DNA of 64,000 nt. Origin: Methylomicrobium lacus LW14 (GTDB lineage Bacteria; Pseudomonadota; Gammaproteobacteria; Methylococcales; Methylomonadaceae). The stretch is from contig NZ_AZUN01000001.1 of assembly GCF_000527095.1 (NCBI RefSeq), forward strand, positions 2,927,501 through 2,991,500, given 5' to 3'. Each line of letters begins with the position of its first letter. The first letter of the stretch is position 1. Both the position numbers and the translations under genes were made by a program. The notes beneath the pieces were generated by a model that was given only the letters and a program-made list of their open reading frames with translations, was not told where the DNA came from and did no database searches. Positions 46,665 to 57,409 of this stretch are shown in pieces.

Positions 46665-48392
46665 TTATGATGCAAGACCGGCTTTCTCGATTTGCTTGGT
46701 GATGTACATTTGTTGGCAGATCGACAAGGTATTGTTGACCACCCAGTACAGCACCAGACCCGCCGGGAAGAAAAGGAAGAAGATCGTGAAGATGATCGGG
46801 AACAGCTTGATCACCTTTGCCTGCACCGGATCGACCGGAGCCGGATTCAGGCCCTGCTGGATCTTCATCGTGAGGCCCATGATCAGCGGCAGGATGTAGA
46901 AAGGATCCTGCACCGACAAATCCTGCAGCCAGAGAACGAACGGCGCCTGACGGAATTCGACCGTTTCACCGAGCACCCAGTACAGACACATGAACACCGG
47001 AATCTGTAACAACAGCGGCAAGCAGCCGCCGAGCGGATTGACCTGCTCCTTCTTGTACAGCACCATCATTTCCTGGTTCAGGCGCATGCGGTCGTCCGCG
47101 AAACGCTCTTGCAGTTCTTTCAGACGCGGCTGAACCTTGCGCAGCTTCGCCATCGAGCGGAAACTGGCCTGGGTCAACGGGAACATCAACAGTTTAATGC
47201 AGAAGGTTACGCCGATGATCGCAAGTCCCCAGTTGTGGGTAAAGCTGTGAATCTTGTTCAACAACGAGTAGATCGGTTTGCCGATGAATGTCAGCACACT
47301 GTAATCCACGGTCAGTTCCAGGCCTTTGGCGACCTTTTCCATGACCGGCTGAATCTTCGGACCGGCAAACAAACTTGCGGTCAGATTTGCCGAGCCGTTT
47401 GCCGGCACGGTCACCACCGGCGAGTACGAGCCGATCACATAACGGTCGTCTTCCTGCAGCCATTTGGTATAGAAATGGTTGTCCTGCTCGGCGGGCGGAA
47501 TCCAGGCGGAGGCGAAATAATGCTGGATAAACGCCGCCCAGCCGCCCTTCGTACCGGCGTCGAGCACTTCTTCGCGCATGTCGTCGAAGTCGATCTTTTT
47601 ATATTTATCTTTTTCGGTATAGACCACGCCGCCGTTATAGGCGCGCATGCCGCCTGCCAGCGCACTGCCGCTGTTTTCCTTGAGCGGCGTTCTGAGCAAT
47701 TGGCTGTACTGTCTGCCGCTCCAGGGTTGGGCGGACGCGTTGTCGATCTTTTGCGCGAGTTTGATTTCGTAGCTGCCGCGCGTAAAGGTAAACGCCTTGG
47801 TCACGGTCAGGCCGTTGCTGTCGGTCCAGGTCAACGGCACGGTCAGGCTGTCCTGGCCGTCTTGCAGCGTATAGCTGTCCTGGCTGCTGGCAAAGACCGT
47901 AAGATGGTTCGCCGCCGAAACGGAGCCTTGACTCGAGATCAGACCGCTTTGCGCGATAAAGTATTTATCCTGGGCGGCATTGAAGAGGCGCACCGGATTG
48001 CTGTCGATCGTTTCCGCTTCGAAACCGATCAAACGGCGCGCGGCATCGACGATCGTATTGCTTTGCTGAACCGGGTAAGCGAGCAGGTCCAGGTTCTGGA
48101 TCGTGCCACCTAAAAGGTCGATTTCGAGCGCCAGCACGTCGGTTTTGATCTTGACGGTCTTGGAAGCAGGCGCGCTCGCGACAGCGGCCATACTGGCCTG
48201 CGCCGGTGCATTGGCGGCCGCTGGAGCCGTCTCGCCGCTTACGGTCGGCAAGCCTTCCTTGAGGTTCGCCGCGACGCTTTCTACCGCCTGAGGCACGGCC
48301 GGCTTCGGGCCGTAATCGATCTGCCATTGCTGGTACAGCATGAAGACCAGCAGGCCAAAGCTAAAGATGAGAAGAAATCTTATATTATCCAT
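46665..48392 (-). CDS. yidC: Membrane protein insertase YidC
   Basis: A 575-residue insertase that helps membrane proteins fold or insert alone or with SecYEG. It has an N-terminal helix (about 5-20, MDNIRFLLIFSFGLLVFML), a large periplasmic beta domain (to about 340) and five C-terminal helices including SFTHNWGLAIIGVTFCIKLLMFPLTQASFRSMAKLRKVQPRL, with the conserved hydrophilic-groove Arg in that region. The length is like E. coli (548). The start ATG at 48392 was chosen because of MDNIRF. It overlaps the yidD stop (48385) by eight bases, indicating coupling. The mnmE start is immediately downstream. Confidence 0.97.
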   Translation of the reverse strand: MDNIRFLLIFSFGLLVFMLYQQWQIDYGPKPAVPQAVESVAANLKEGLPTVSGETAPAAANAPAQASMAAVASAPASKTVKIKTDVLALEIDLLGGTIQNLDLLAYPVQQSNTIVDAARRLIGFEAETIDSNPVRLFNAAQDKYFIAQSGLISSQGSVSAANHLTVFASSQDSYTLQDGQDSLTVPLTWTDSNGLTVTKAFTFTRGSYEIKLAQKIDNASAQPWSGRQYSQLLRTPLKENSGSALAGGMRAYNGGVVYTEKDKYKKIDFDDMREEVLDAGTKGGWAAFIQHYFASAWIPPAEQDNHFYTKWLQEDDRYVIGSYSPVVTVPANGSANLTASLFAGPKIQPVMEKVAKGLELTVDYSVLTFIGKPIYSLLNKIHSFTHNWGLAIIGVTFCIKLLMFPLTQASFRSMAKLRKVQPRLKELQERFADDRMRLNQEMMVLYKKEQVNPLGGCLPLLLQIPVFMCLYWVLGETVEFRQAPFVLWLQDLSVQDPFYILPLIMGLTMKIQQGLNPAPVDPVQAKVIKLFPIIFTIFFLFFPAGLVLYWVVNNTLSICQQMYITKQIEKAGLAS

Positions 48393-48621
48393 TCTTATTA
48401 TTACCAAATTTTTCCGGGACGGCATCAATGCCGCCCTCGTGGAAAGGGTGGCATTTCAATAGTCTGCGCAGGGTGAGGTAGGAACCAGCCATGAAACCGT
48501 GGAGCCGAAGCGCTTCGATGGCATAAGTTGAACAGCTTGGATAAAACCGACAACGGTTTCCAAGCAGGGGACTTATGAAGTATTTGTAAAACTTGATGAT
48601 CGCTATGAGCACGAAGCGCAT
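48385..48621 (-). CDS. yidD: Membrane protein insertion efficiency factor YidD
   Basis: A 78-residue YidD with the conserved CRFYPSCSTYA cysteine motif and HPFHEGGIDAVP near the C-terminus. It aids YidC-dependent insertion from the cytoplasmic face. The frame opens earlier at 48642, but the ATG at 48621 (MRFVLIAIIKFYKYFISPLL) matches the family start. The start overlaps the end of rnpA by 19 bases and the stop overlaps the yidC start by eight, giving a compact operon. Confidence 0.95.
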   Translation of the reverse strand: MRFVLIAIIKFYKYFISPLLGNRCRFYPSCSTYAIEALRLHGFMAGSYLTLRRLLKCHPFHEGGIDAVPEKFGNNKNG

Positions 48622-48971
48622 CGGGATACCAGTCTTGACCAATGCTTTTCCAGGGAATGGCTTAACGCCTCCTCGGGTGCGTCGATCGCTTCCCTGCGCG
48701 CCAACACCACAATATCCATACTGCCCAAATTATGCTGCCTCATTCTGAAATTTTCCCTGACAGCCCGTTTGATTGCGTTCCGATGCACGGCCTTTTTAAT
48801 TTGTTTCTTCGCGATTGCCAAGCCCAGCCGAGGATGATCGAGGTCATTCCTGATGGCTAATAAGGTAAAATATTGGTCGCCGGACTTTACCGGTTTGGCA
48901 AAAACTTTTTTGTAATCATCCGGCTTGTTCAGACGCAACGCTGAAGGAAAACTTAAACTGTTCTCAGTCAC
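48603..48971 (-). CDS. rnpA: Ribonuclease P protein component
   Basis: A 122-residue RnpA, the protein subunit of RNase P that matures tRNA 5' ends. The signature RNR-type motif is KKAVHRNAIKRAVRENFRMRQ near residue 65. The start ATG gives MTENSLSFPSALRLNKPDDYK, the usual LxxxxDF/Y-type opening. It lies 11 bases after the rpmH stop and is co-transcribed with it, as in most bacteria. The length is normal. Confidence 0.96.
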   Translation of the reverse strand: MTENSLSFPSALRLNKPDDYKKVFAKPVKSGDQYFTLLAIRNDLDHPRLGLAIAKKQIKKAVHRNAIKRAVRENFRMRQHNLGSMDIVVLARREAIDAPEEALSHSLEKHWSRLVSRCASCS

Positions 48972-48982
48972 CCGATTGCCGA

Positions 48983-49117
48983 CTACACTGTCAATTTGGC
49001 GCGGCCTTTCGCTCTGCGCGCGCTGAGGACCTTGCGGCCACCGACGGTTGCCATTCTGGCGCGGAAACCATGAGTTCTTGCGCGTTTAATCTTACTAGGT
49101 TGGTATGTTCTTTTCAT
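48983..49117 (-). CDS. rpmH: 50S ribosomal protein L34
   Basis: A 44-codon gene read directly: MKRTYQPSKIKRARTHGFRA, continuing through TVGGRKVLSARRAKGRAKLTV to TAG at 48983. It matches bacterial L34 (44-46 residues, Arg/Lys-rich). It heads the rpmH-rnpA-yidD-yidC-mnmE operon and is divergent from dnaA, with about 165 AT-rich bases between, likely holding both promoters. Confidence 0.97.
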   Translation of the reverse strand: MKRTYQPSKIKRARTHGFRARMATVGGRKVLSARRAKGRAKLTV

Positions 49118-49283
49118 TGGCTTTGCCCGATAGAAATAAATTAAGAAAAACAGATAAAAAAGCCTTAGGATGATAGAATAATCTGCTTAACCTGTCAATT
49201 TTATTACGCTTTAGCCTTTATTGCGTCAGCAAAATGACAGGCTCCCTGTCTTATTGTTTTACCATTATTATTTTAAAAACCTC
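49118..49283. promoter_or_regulatory. rpmH-dnaA divergent control region
   Basis: About 165 AT-rich bases. Near the dnaA side GACAGG-CTC-CCTGTC (49236-49250) is a perfect hairpin 34 bases before the ATG, followed by TTATTGTTTT. It is possibly an operator or leader structure. No consensus DnaA box (TTATNCACA) was found here by eye, so this alone is not shown to be oriC. Confidence 0.55.
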
Positions 49284-50600
49284 ATGAGTTCGATTTGGAG
49301 CAACTGTCTCGCCAAGCTTGAAAACGAAATTTCCAGCTCAGATTTCAGCACCTGGATTCGGCCGTTGCAGGCCGTCGAGAGCGAAGGACGGATCAGATTG
49401 TTGGCGCCTAACCGTTTTGTACTCGACTGGATCAAGGAACATCATTTCGCAAAGATCGAGGAAACGATCCATCAGTTCGCGGAAGGCTCAATAACGCTGG
49501 TTCTTGAAATCGGCTCGAAAAAACCGGAAGCGCCGGCGGCGGTTAAAACCCTGCAACCTGCGGAAACCAAAAAACAGCACCCCAATTTTCTGAACAAGGC
49601 GTTTACCTTCGATAATTTTGTCGAAGGCAAATCGAATCAGCTCGCACGCGCGGCCTCGATCCAGGTTTCCGAAAATATCGGCAAGGCCTACAATCCGTTG
49701 TTGATCTACGGCAGCTCGGGCCTCGGCAAGACGCACATGATGCACGCGATCGGCAATGCGGTGCTGAAAAAAAATCCGACCGCCTCGATCGTCTATCTGC
49801 ATTCGGAAAAATTCGTGCAGGACATGGTCAAGGCCTTGCAGCAAAACCAGATCAACAGTTTTAAAGAATATTACCGCAGCCTCGACGTGCTGCTGATCGA
49901 CGACATTCAGTTTTTTGCCGGCAAGGAGCGTTCGCAGGAAGAATTCTTCCATACTTTCAATACCCTGCTCGAAAAGAAACACCAGGTCGTATTGACCTGC
50001 GACAAATATCCGAAAGAAATCGACGGCCTCGAAGACCGCCTGAAATCGCGTTTCGGCTGGGGCCTGCCGGTGTCGATCGAGCCGCCCGACATGGAAACCC
50101 GCGCCGCGATCCTGATGAAAAAGGCGGACATCGCGCATGTCGAACTGCCGCAGGAAGTCGCGTTTTTCATCGCGAAAAGGATTCCGTCCAATGTGCGCGA
50201 CCTGGAAGGCGCGCTACGACGGGTGATTGCGAATGCGCAATTCACCGGCCAGAAGATCACGGTCGAGTTTACCAAGGAGGCTCTGCACGACCTGATTTCG
50301 CTGCAGGACAAACTGGTCAATATCGACAATATCCAGAAAACGGTCGCTGACTATTACAAGATCCGCATCGCGGATTTGTCCTCGAAAAACCGCCGCCAAT
50401 CGGTTACCCGCCCCCGGCAAATTGCGATGAGTCTCGCGCGCGAGCTGACTTCGCACAGCCTGCCGGAGATCGGCGACGCGTTCGGCGGCCGCGACCATAC
50501 GACCGTGATCAATGCCTGCAAGCGCATCGTCGAACTGAAAGAATCGGACGTCAAGGTCGCGGAGGATTATGCGAACCTATTGCGGTCACTGTCGCATTGA
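49284..50600 (+). CDS. dnaA: Chromosomal replication initiator DnaA
   Basis: A 438-residue initiator. Domain I is SSIWSNCLAKLENEISSSDFSTWIRPLQ. The AAA+ domain III has Walker A GSSGLGKTHMMHAIGN near residue 148 and Walker B LLIDDIQFFAGKE. Domain IV is a helix-turn-helix with the signature EIGDAFGGRDHTTVINACKRI near the C-terminus. The frame opens earlier at 49221, but the ATG at 49284 is the family start. It is the first gene of the dnaA-dnaN-recF-gyrB set. The linker domain II is short (about 90-115). Confidence 0.97.
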   Translation: MSSIWSNCLAKLENEISSSDFSTWIRPLQAVESEGRIRLLAPNRFVLDWIKEHHFAKIEETIHQFAEGSITLVLEIGSKKPEAPAAVKTLQPAETKKQHPNFLNKAFTFDNFVEGKSNQLARAASIQVSENIGKAYNPLLIYGSSGLGKTHMMHAIGNAVLKKNPTASIVYLHSEKFVQDMVKALQQNQINSFKEYYRSLDVLLIDDIQFFAGKERSQEEFFHTFNTLLEKKHQVVLTCDKYPKEIDGLEDRLKSRFGWGLPVSIEPPDMETRAAILMKKADIAHVELPQEVAFFIAKRIPSNVRDLEGALRRVIANAQFTGQKITVEFTKEALHDLISLQDKLVNIDNIQKTVADYYKIRIADLSSKNRRQSVTRPRQIAMSLARELTSHSLPEIGDAFGGRDHTTVINACKRIVELKESDVKVAEDYANLLRSLSH

Positions 50601-50648
50601 TCTTTGCGGGTCGGGGCCGGGGACACGACCAAAATGATGTAACGGATG

Positions 50649-50921
50649 TTATGCACGATTAAATATCCACGAAAAACGCAAAAAGCACGAAAACATGAAT
50701 AAGGAAATTGGGTGCAAACAAGGCCGTTACAAAATTTGTTACGCCTCCATCCCTGTTGAAATAAAAGCGCTTTTCGCTACAACGGGAGCGCCGCTGAATT
50801 ACCTGGAAGCGACGGGAATGCACCTGAGTTTGCCGCTCAACGTTAGCCACTATCCGAAAGCAGCAGATGAACGGATTGCGCCATGAAATTTTTCGTGCCT
50901 TTCGTGTTTTTTGTGGACAAT
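50649..50921. other. Inverted-repeat element in the dnaA-dnaN gap, possible replication-origin region
   Basis: A 432-base gap. Its left arm near 50666 (CCACGAAAAACGCAAAAAG) and its right arm near 50882-50918, read on the opposite strand (CCACAAAAAACACGAAAGG), are close inverted copies around a 200-base core. TTATGCACG (50649-50657) and TGTGGACAA (50912-50920) each differ by one base from a DnaA box, which is too little to define oriC. The core carries the GxxExxY-type relic listed separately. Confidence 0.55.
50695..50886 (+). pseudogene. Relic of a GxxExxY-type (PD-(D/E)XK-like) protein
   Basis: A 63-codon open frame whose latter half (EIKALFATTGAPLNYLEATG, then MHLSLPLNV) resembles the C-terminal part of GxxExxY proteins, where a Q/L-LNYLKATG..LGLLLNF segment is conserved. 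The upstream half that should hold the GxxExxY motif and the active site is missing. It is bounded by the inverted CACGAAAA-rich arms that commonly flank such genes. It is interpreted as a degenerate remnant, not a functional gene. Confidence 0.6.
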
Positions 50922-51032
50922 GCTTAATCAGGATGTGAGCCGCGATTGCCACCGTTGATACTCGATATCCGCTCCTAATAGATATAATAAAGTCTGTAAC
51001 ATCTACCACTGCCCTTTTATTTGCCTTCGCCT

Positions 51033-52133
51033 ATGAAATTCAGTATCAATCGAGACACCCTGCTCCCCCCTTTGCAACAAATCGTCAGCGTGATCGAAAA
51101 AAAGCAAACGATGCCGATTCTTTCGAACGTGCTGATGGTGATCGACGCGGACACGCTGACCATGACCGGCACCGATCTTGAAATCCAGATCGTTTCCCGC
51201 CTGCCCGTGATCGGCGCCCAGCCCGGCGCGATCACCCTGCCCGCCCGTAAATTTCTCGATATTTGCCGCTTGTTGCCGCCGAATACCGAGATCCGCATCG
51301 AACAACATGACGACATGGTCAAACTGGCCTCCCCGCGCAGCCGCTTTTCGCTGTCCTGCCTGCCGGCCGAAAACTATCCCGAATTCGCCGAATCGCAGAT
51401 GGAGAATAGTTTTCAGATCGGCGCGGGCAAGCTCAAAAAAGCGCTCGAAAAAACGATGTTCTGCATGGCCAACCAGGATGTTCGCTACTACCTGAACGGC
51501 CTGCTGCTGCATATCTCGAATAATGCGCTCAAACTGGTCGCCTCCGACGGCCACCGCCTGGCGATCTACGAGGACGCCCTAGAAACGCCCACAGGCCTCG
51601 AAGCGCGCATCATCGTGCCGCGCAAAGGCGTACAGGAATTGTCGCGCCTGCTCGACGACAGCGACGCACAGCTCCAGGTCAGTTTTTCGAGCAACCATAT
51701 CAAGGTCGAGGTGCATCACAGCGTGTTTTCGGCGAAATTGGTCGATTCCAAATATCCCGATTTCGGCAAGGTTTTCCAGCAAGGCTTCCTGCCCCCGCTG
51801 GCGATTCAAAAACCGCTGCTGCGTGAAGCGCTGACCCGCGCCTCGATTCTGGCCAATGAAAAATTTCGCGGCGTGACCTTCCGCTTTGCCGCCGACTTGC
51901 TCCATATCAACGCACACAACCCCGAGCACGAGGAAGCCGACGAAGAACTGCCGATTGCTTACAGCGGCGATGAATTCAGCATCTCGTTCAATGCGCAATA
52001 CATGCTCGATGCGGTGTCGAATCTCGATGCGGATACCGCCGAATTGACGATCGCGTCAAACCTGAGCAGCTGCTTCATCAACGAACCCGAACAGCAGACT
52101 TACAAATTCATCGTGATGCCGATGCGGTTATGA
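51033..52133 (+). CDS. dnaN: DNA polymerase III beta sliding clamp
   Basis: A 366-residue clamp, the expected length, that tethers the replicase to DNA as a ring-shaped dimer. It has MKFSINRDTLLPPLQQIVSVIEKKQTMPILSNVLM at the N-terminus, the domain pattern of three repeats, and a C-terminal FIVMPMRL identical in character to the E. coli clamp end. The start ATG at 51033 is chosen over the in-frame TTG at 51021 because family homology begins there. It lies between a decayed element and recF, with a ten-base gap to recF. Confidence 0.97.
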   Translation: MKFSINRDTLLPPLQQIVSVIEKKQTMPILSNVLMVIDADTLTMTGTDLEIQIVSRLPVIGAQPGAITLPARKFLDICRLLPPNTEIRIEQHDDMVKLASPRSRFSLSCLPAENYPEFAESQMENSFQIGAGKLKKALEKTMFCMANQDVRYYLNGLLLHISNNALKLVASDGHRLAIYEDALETPTGLEARIIVPRKGVQELSRLLDDSDAQLQVSFSSNHIKVEVHHSVFSAKLVDSKYPDFGKVFQQGFLPPLAIQKPLLREALTRASILANEKFRGVTFRFAADLLHINAHNPEHEEADEELPIAYSGDEFSISFNAQYMLDAVSNLDADTAELTIASNLSSCFINEPEQQTYKFIVMPMRL

Positions 52134-52143
52134 TGCGCGCGCA

Positions 52144-53232
52144 ATGACTGTATCAAGACTGGATATTGCTTCGGTCAGAAATATCCAACACGCCACCCTG
52201 TATCCCGCGCCGACGCTGAATTTCATCTACGGCGCCAATGCCTCCGGCAAAAGCGCCCTGCTGGAGGCCATTTTCCTGCTCGGCCGCGCCCGCTCGTTCC
52301 GCTCTTCCTCGATCAAGCCCGTCATCCATTTCTCCCACGATCATGTGCTGGTCACCGCGCAAACCGTCTTCACGGGCGGCGCGCACCAATACGTCGGCGT
52401 CAGGCTCGACACCAAGACTTGCGAGATTAGAATCAATCAGCAGACCATGCCGAACAAGTCGAGCCTCGCCTATGCCTTGCCGTTGCAGTTGATCTATCCG
52501 AAAAGCTACGAGCTGCTGGATGGCGCCCCGCAGGCGCGCCGGGAGTTTCTGGACTGGGGCGTTTTTCATCACGATCCGGCCTTTTTGCCGGCCTGGCGCA
52601 ATTATAAAAAAGCCCTCGCGCAGCGCAATGCCTTGTTGAAAAACCGGCAGCCCGAGCATCTTAAAGTATGGAACCAGGAGTTATCGTATTACGGTACAAT
52701 AGTCACCGATTGCCGGCGTCGCTATCTGGAGACTTTTACCCCTGTTTTTCAAAGCATCGCCGGCCAGTTGCTGGGCCTGCCGTCGATGACGCTGTCTTTG
52801 TCGCCAGGCTGGGACAGCACCGAATCCTTGCTGCAAGTCTTGTCCGCAGACGCCGAAAAAGATTTGCGCTACGGCTTCACGCAGAACGGCCCCCACCGCG
52901 CCGATTTATTGTTGACCTTGGATCGCCTGCCCGCCCGGGACATTGTTTCACGCGGTCAGTTGAAACTCTTGGTCATCAGCCTGAAGCTCGCGCAGGTTCA
53001 ACTATTAAACTCAAATGAACAAGACGCGGCCTGCATCCTCTTCGATGATTTCGCCGCCGAACTCGATCTGGCGAATCGCGCGAAGGTATTGGGTTATTTA
53101 AGCAGCATGCAGTGTCAGGCATTCATTACCGCCACCTCGCCAACCGATTTTGGCGATTTGTCCAACAGTCACAACCATAAAATGTTCCATGTGGAACATG
53201 GCAGGATCAATCCGGTCGATTGTTCCATGTGA
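52144..53232 (+). CDS. recF: DNA replication and repair protein RecF
   Basis: A 362-residue SMC-like ATPase that loads RecA at gaps with RecO and RecR. Walker A is YGANASGKSALLEAIFLLG near residue 29, the signature-type region is SRGQLKLLVISLKLAQ and Walker B is CILFDDFAAELD. The start is 10 bases after dnaN. Its 3' end contains a parS-like palindrome and overlaps the upstream region of gyrB. The length is typical (about 357). Confidence 0.95.
   Translation: MTVSRLDIASVRNIQHATLYPAPTLNFIYGANASGKSALLEAIFLLGRARSFRSSSIKPVIHFSHDHVLVTAQTVFTGGAHQYVGVRLDTKTCEIRINQQTMPNKSSLAYALPLQLIYPKSYELLDGAPQARREFLDWGVFHHDPAFLPAWRNYKKALAQRNALLKNRQPEHLKVWNQELSYYGTIVTDCRRRYLETFTPVFQSIAGQLLGLPSMTLSLSPGWDSTESLLQVLSADAEKDLRYGFTQNGPHRADLLLTLDRLPARDIVSRGQLKLLVISLKLAQVQLLNSNEQDAACILFDDFAAELDLANRAKVLGYLSSMQCQAFITATSPTDFGDLSNSHNHKMFHVEHGRINPVDCSM
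53183..53198. promoter_or_regulatory. parS-like palindrome 1 (end of recF)
   Basis: TGTTCCATGTGGAACA is an imperfect palindrome matching 13 of 16 positions of the ParB site TGTTTCACGTGAAACA. It lies in the last codons of recF, near the origin, where parS sites cluster. The central AT-for-AC change leaves the assignment tentative. Confidence 0.5.
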
Positions 53233-53236
53233 AACA
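53221..53236. promoter_or_regulatory. parS-like palindrome 2 (between recF and gyrB)
   Basis: TGTTCCATGTGAAACA matches 14 of 16 positions of the consensus ParB site and lies 38 bases from the first copy, in the recF-gyrB junction. Two such sites so close together at an origin make chance less likely. Confidence 0.55.
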
Positions 53237-53264
53237 TACGAAAAAACCAGAAGCAGGTACACAA

Positions 53265-55697
<2,433 letters not shown>

Positions 55698-55747
55698 GGC
55701 AGTGGTTAGCGGCTGACAGCCCTACCCTGTTTAGTCTCTATAAACCC

Positions 55748-55777
55748 AGCCCAACCGGTCGGTTGGGCTTTTTTTTT
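55748..55777 (+). terminator. Rho-independent terminator after gyrB
   Basis: A nine-base stem AGCCCAACC/GGTTGGGCT with a four-base loop, followed by eight T. Confidence 0.93.
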
Positions 55778-55924
55778 GTCCGAAAATCCATGAGTTAATG
55801 GGACAATTTAATCGCAGCTCTTTACACCTTTTTTACACGTCTATAAATACAATTTACTCGCCCCTTTGAATAGCCGAGGAATAAAGCGATTTCGCGGGCT
55901 TTTCATCATTCAACCGGAGAGAGT

Positions 55925-57376
55925 ATGTTGCCTTTTGTTGTGCGCCTTCTTGGCTTGGCGTCGTTGGTAATTCCTGGACTTGGCTTTGCCGAGTCTACCG
56001 CGGAAGCGTCGCAACCCTTGCATATCGACTTGACCCATCACTGGATCGGCTATTTTTCCTTGGTCATCATGGTGGTGGCTTATGTTACTGCGATGTTAGA
56101 AGAGACAATCCAATTAAGCAAATCCAAACCGATGCTGTTGGCGGCCTCCATCATCTGGTTTGCCATCGCACTGGCTTATCAACAACAAGGCAGCAGCCTG
56201 CCGGCTATTGCCGCATTCAAGAGCAACTTACTGGCTTATATGGAGTTGATGCTGTTCATCATGGTCTCGATGGCCTATCTGAATGCGATGGAAGACATGG
56301 GCATTTTCCACGCACTGAAGGTCTGGCTGGTCGGTAAAAACTTGAGTTATCGGCAACTGTTCTGGATAACGGGAAGCTTGGTATTTCTGCTATCCAGTGT
56401 CGTCAATGGCCTGACGACCGGTTTGCTAATGGGCTCCGTGGTGGTGGCAGTGGGTAAAGACAATCCGCGTTTCGTCTCGCTGGCTTGCTTAAACATCGTC
56501 GTTGCTACCAACGCCGGCGGTTCGTTCAGCCCCTTAGGCGGCATATCGACGCTCTTTGTCTGGCAGCACGGCATGCTCGGCTTTACCCAATTTTTCAAGT
56601 TGTTCATCCCTTGCCTGGTGAATTTTTTACTGCCGGCAGCGGCGATGCATTTCGCCCTGCCAAAAGATAAACCCTTGGTGGAAAGTGAAGCGATACATTT
56701 GCCGCGCGGCGCGAAACGGATCATGATTTTGTTTGGCGTCACGATCGCGCTGGCGGTCAGCTTCGATATGGCGCTGGGCTTGCCGGCGGCGGCCGGCATG
56801 ATGGCCGGTTTATCGTTATTGCAGTTTTTTTATTACTTTCTGGAAAAGTCCTATAAATTGAGCACTCGACATAACCTGGAGCTGGCGCTATTCTTCGGCG
56901 ATGCGGCGGAGCCAAATTCCCGTACCGAAAAAAATCACTTCGATATTTTCAAGAAAGTCGGCCGGCTGGATTGGGATACCTTGCTGTTTTTCTACGGCGC
57001 GATGATGGGCATTGGCGGACTGGGCTTCATTGGCTATCTGGACGCGGTCTCAGAAGTGCTATATGGACAATTCAGCCCGACCCTGGCGAATATCATGATC
57101 GGTTTGTCGTCTGCCTTCGTCGATAATGGAACCTTGATGTTCGCGGTGCTGACCATGCATCCGGACATTCCCCAAGGCCAATGGCTGCTGTTGACCTTGA
57201 CGCTGGGCGTCGGCGGCAGTTTGCTCGCCATCGGGTCCGCGCCCGGTATTGGCCTCTTAGGACAAGCCAAGGGCTTATACACCTTCCGTACTCACATGAA
57301 GTGGTGTCCGGTCATCTTGCTGGGTTATTTCGCCAGCATCGGCGTGCATTTTTTGGTCAATTCCGGATCTTTCTGA
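55925..57376 (+). CDS. NhaD-like Na+/H+ antiporter
   Basis: A 483-residue membrane protein of the NhaD family (ArsB/NhaD ion transporter superfamily). It begins with a signal-like helix (MLPFVVRLLGLASLVIPGLGFA) and has about 12 further helices. Conserved segments are YMELMLFIMVSMAYLNAMEDMG, VVATNAGGSFSPLGGISTLF and LFFYGAMMGIGGLG. NhaD proteins exchange Na+ or Li+ for protons at alkaline pH. It is followed after 33 bases by a KdpD-like kinase gene, then KdpE-like and Kup genes. This grouping implies coordinated Na+/K+ homeostasis. Confidence 0.9.
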   Translation: MLPFVVRLLGLASLVIPGLGFAESTAEASQPLHIDLTHHWIGYFSLVIMVVAYVTAMLEETIQLSKSKPMLLAASIIWFAIALAYQQQGSSLPAIAAFKSNLLAYMELMLFIMVSMAYLNAMEDMGIFHALKVWLVGKNLSYRQLFWITGSLVFLLSSVVNGLTTGLLMGSVVVAVGKDNPRFVSLACLNIVVATNAGGSFSPLGGISTLFVWQHGMLGFTQFFKLFIPCLVNFLLPAAAMHFALPKDKPLVESEAIHLPRGAKRIMILFGVTIALAVSFDMALGLPAAAGMMAGLSLLQFFYYFLEKSYKLSTRHNLELALFFGDAAEPNSRTEKNHFDIFKKVGRLDWDTLLFFYGAMMGIGGLGFIGYLDAVSEVLYGQFSPTLANIMIGLSSAFVDNGTLMFAVLTMHPDIPQGQWLLLTLTLGVGGSLLAIGSAPGIGLLGQAKGLYTFRTHMKWCPVILLGYFASIGVHFLVNSGSF

Positions 57377-57409
57377 ACTGGCGGCAAGCCATACCACGGG
57401 GAGCTAAAA

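Noticed and set aside
49118..49283. DnaA boxes in the rpmH-dnaA gap
   Set aside because: No sequence matching TTATNCACA closely was found, so the origin cannot be placed here from sequence alone.
50659..51009. 116-codon minus-strand frame in the dnaA-dnaN gap
   Set aside because: It is composed mostly of the inverted CACGAAAA-rich arms and has no protein-like features.
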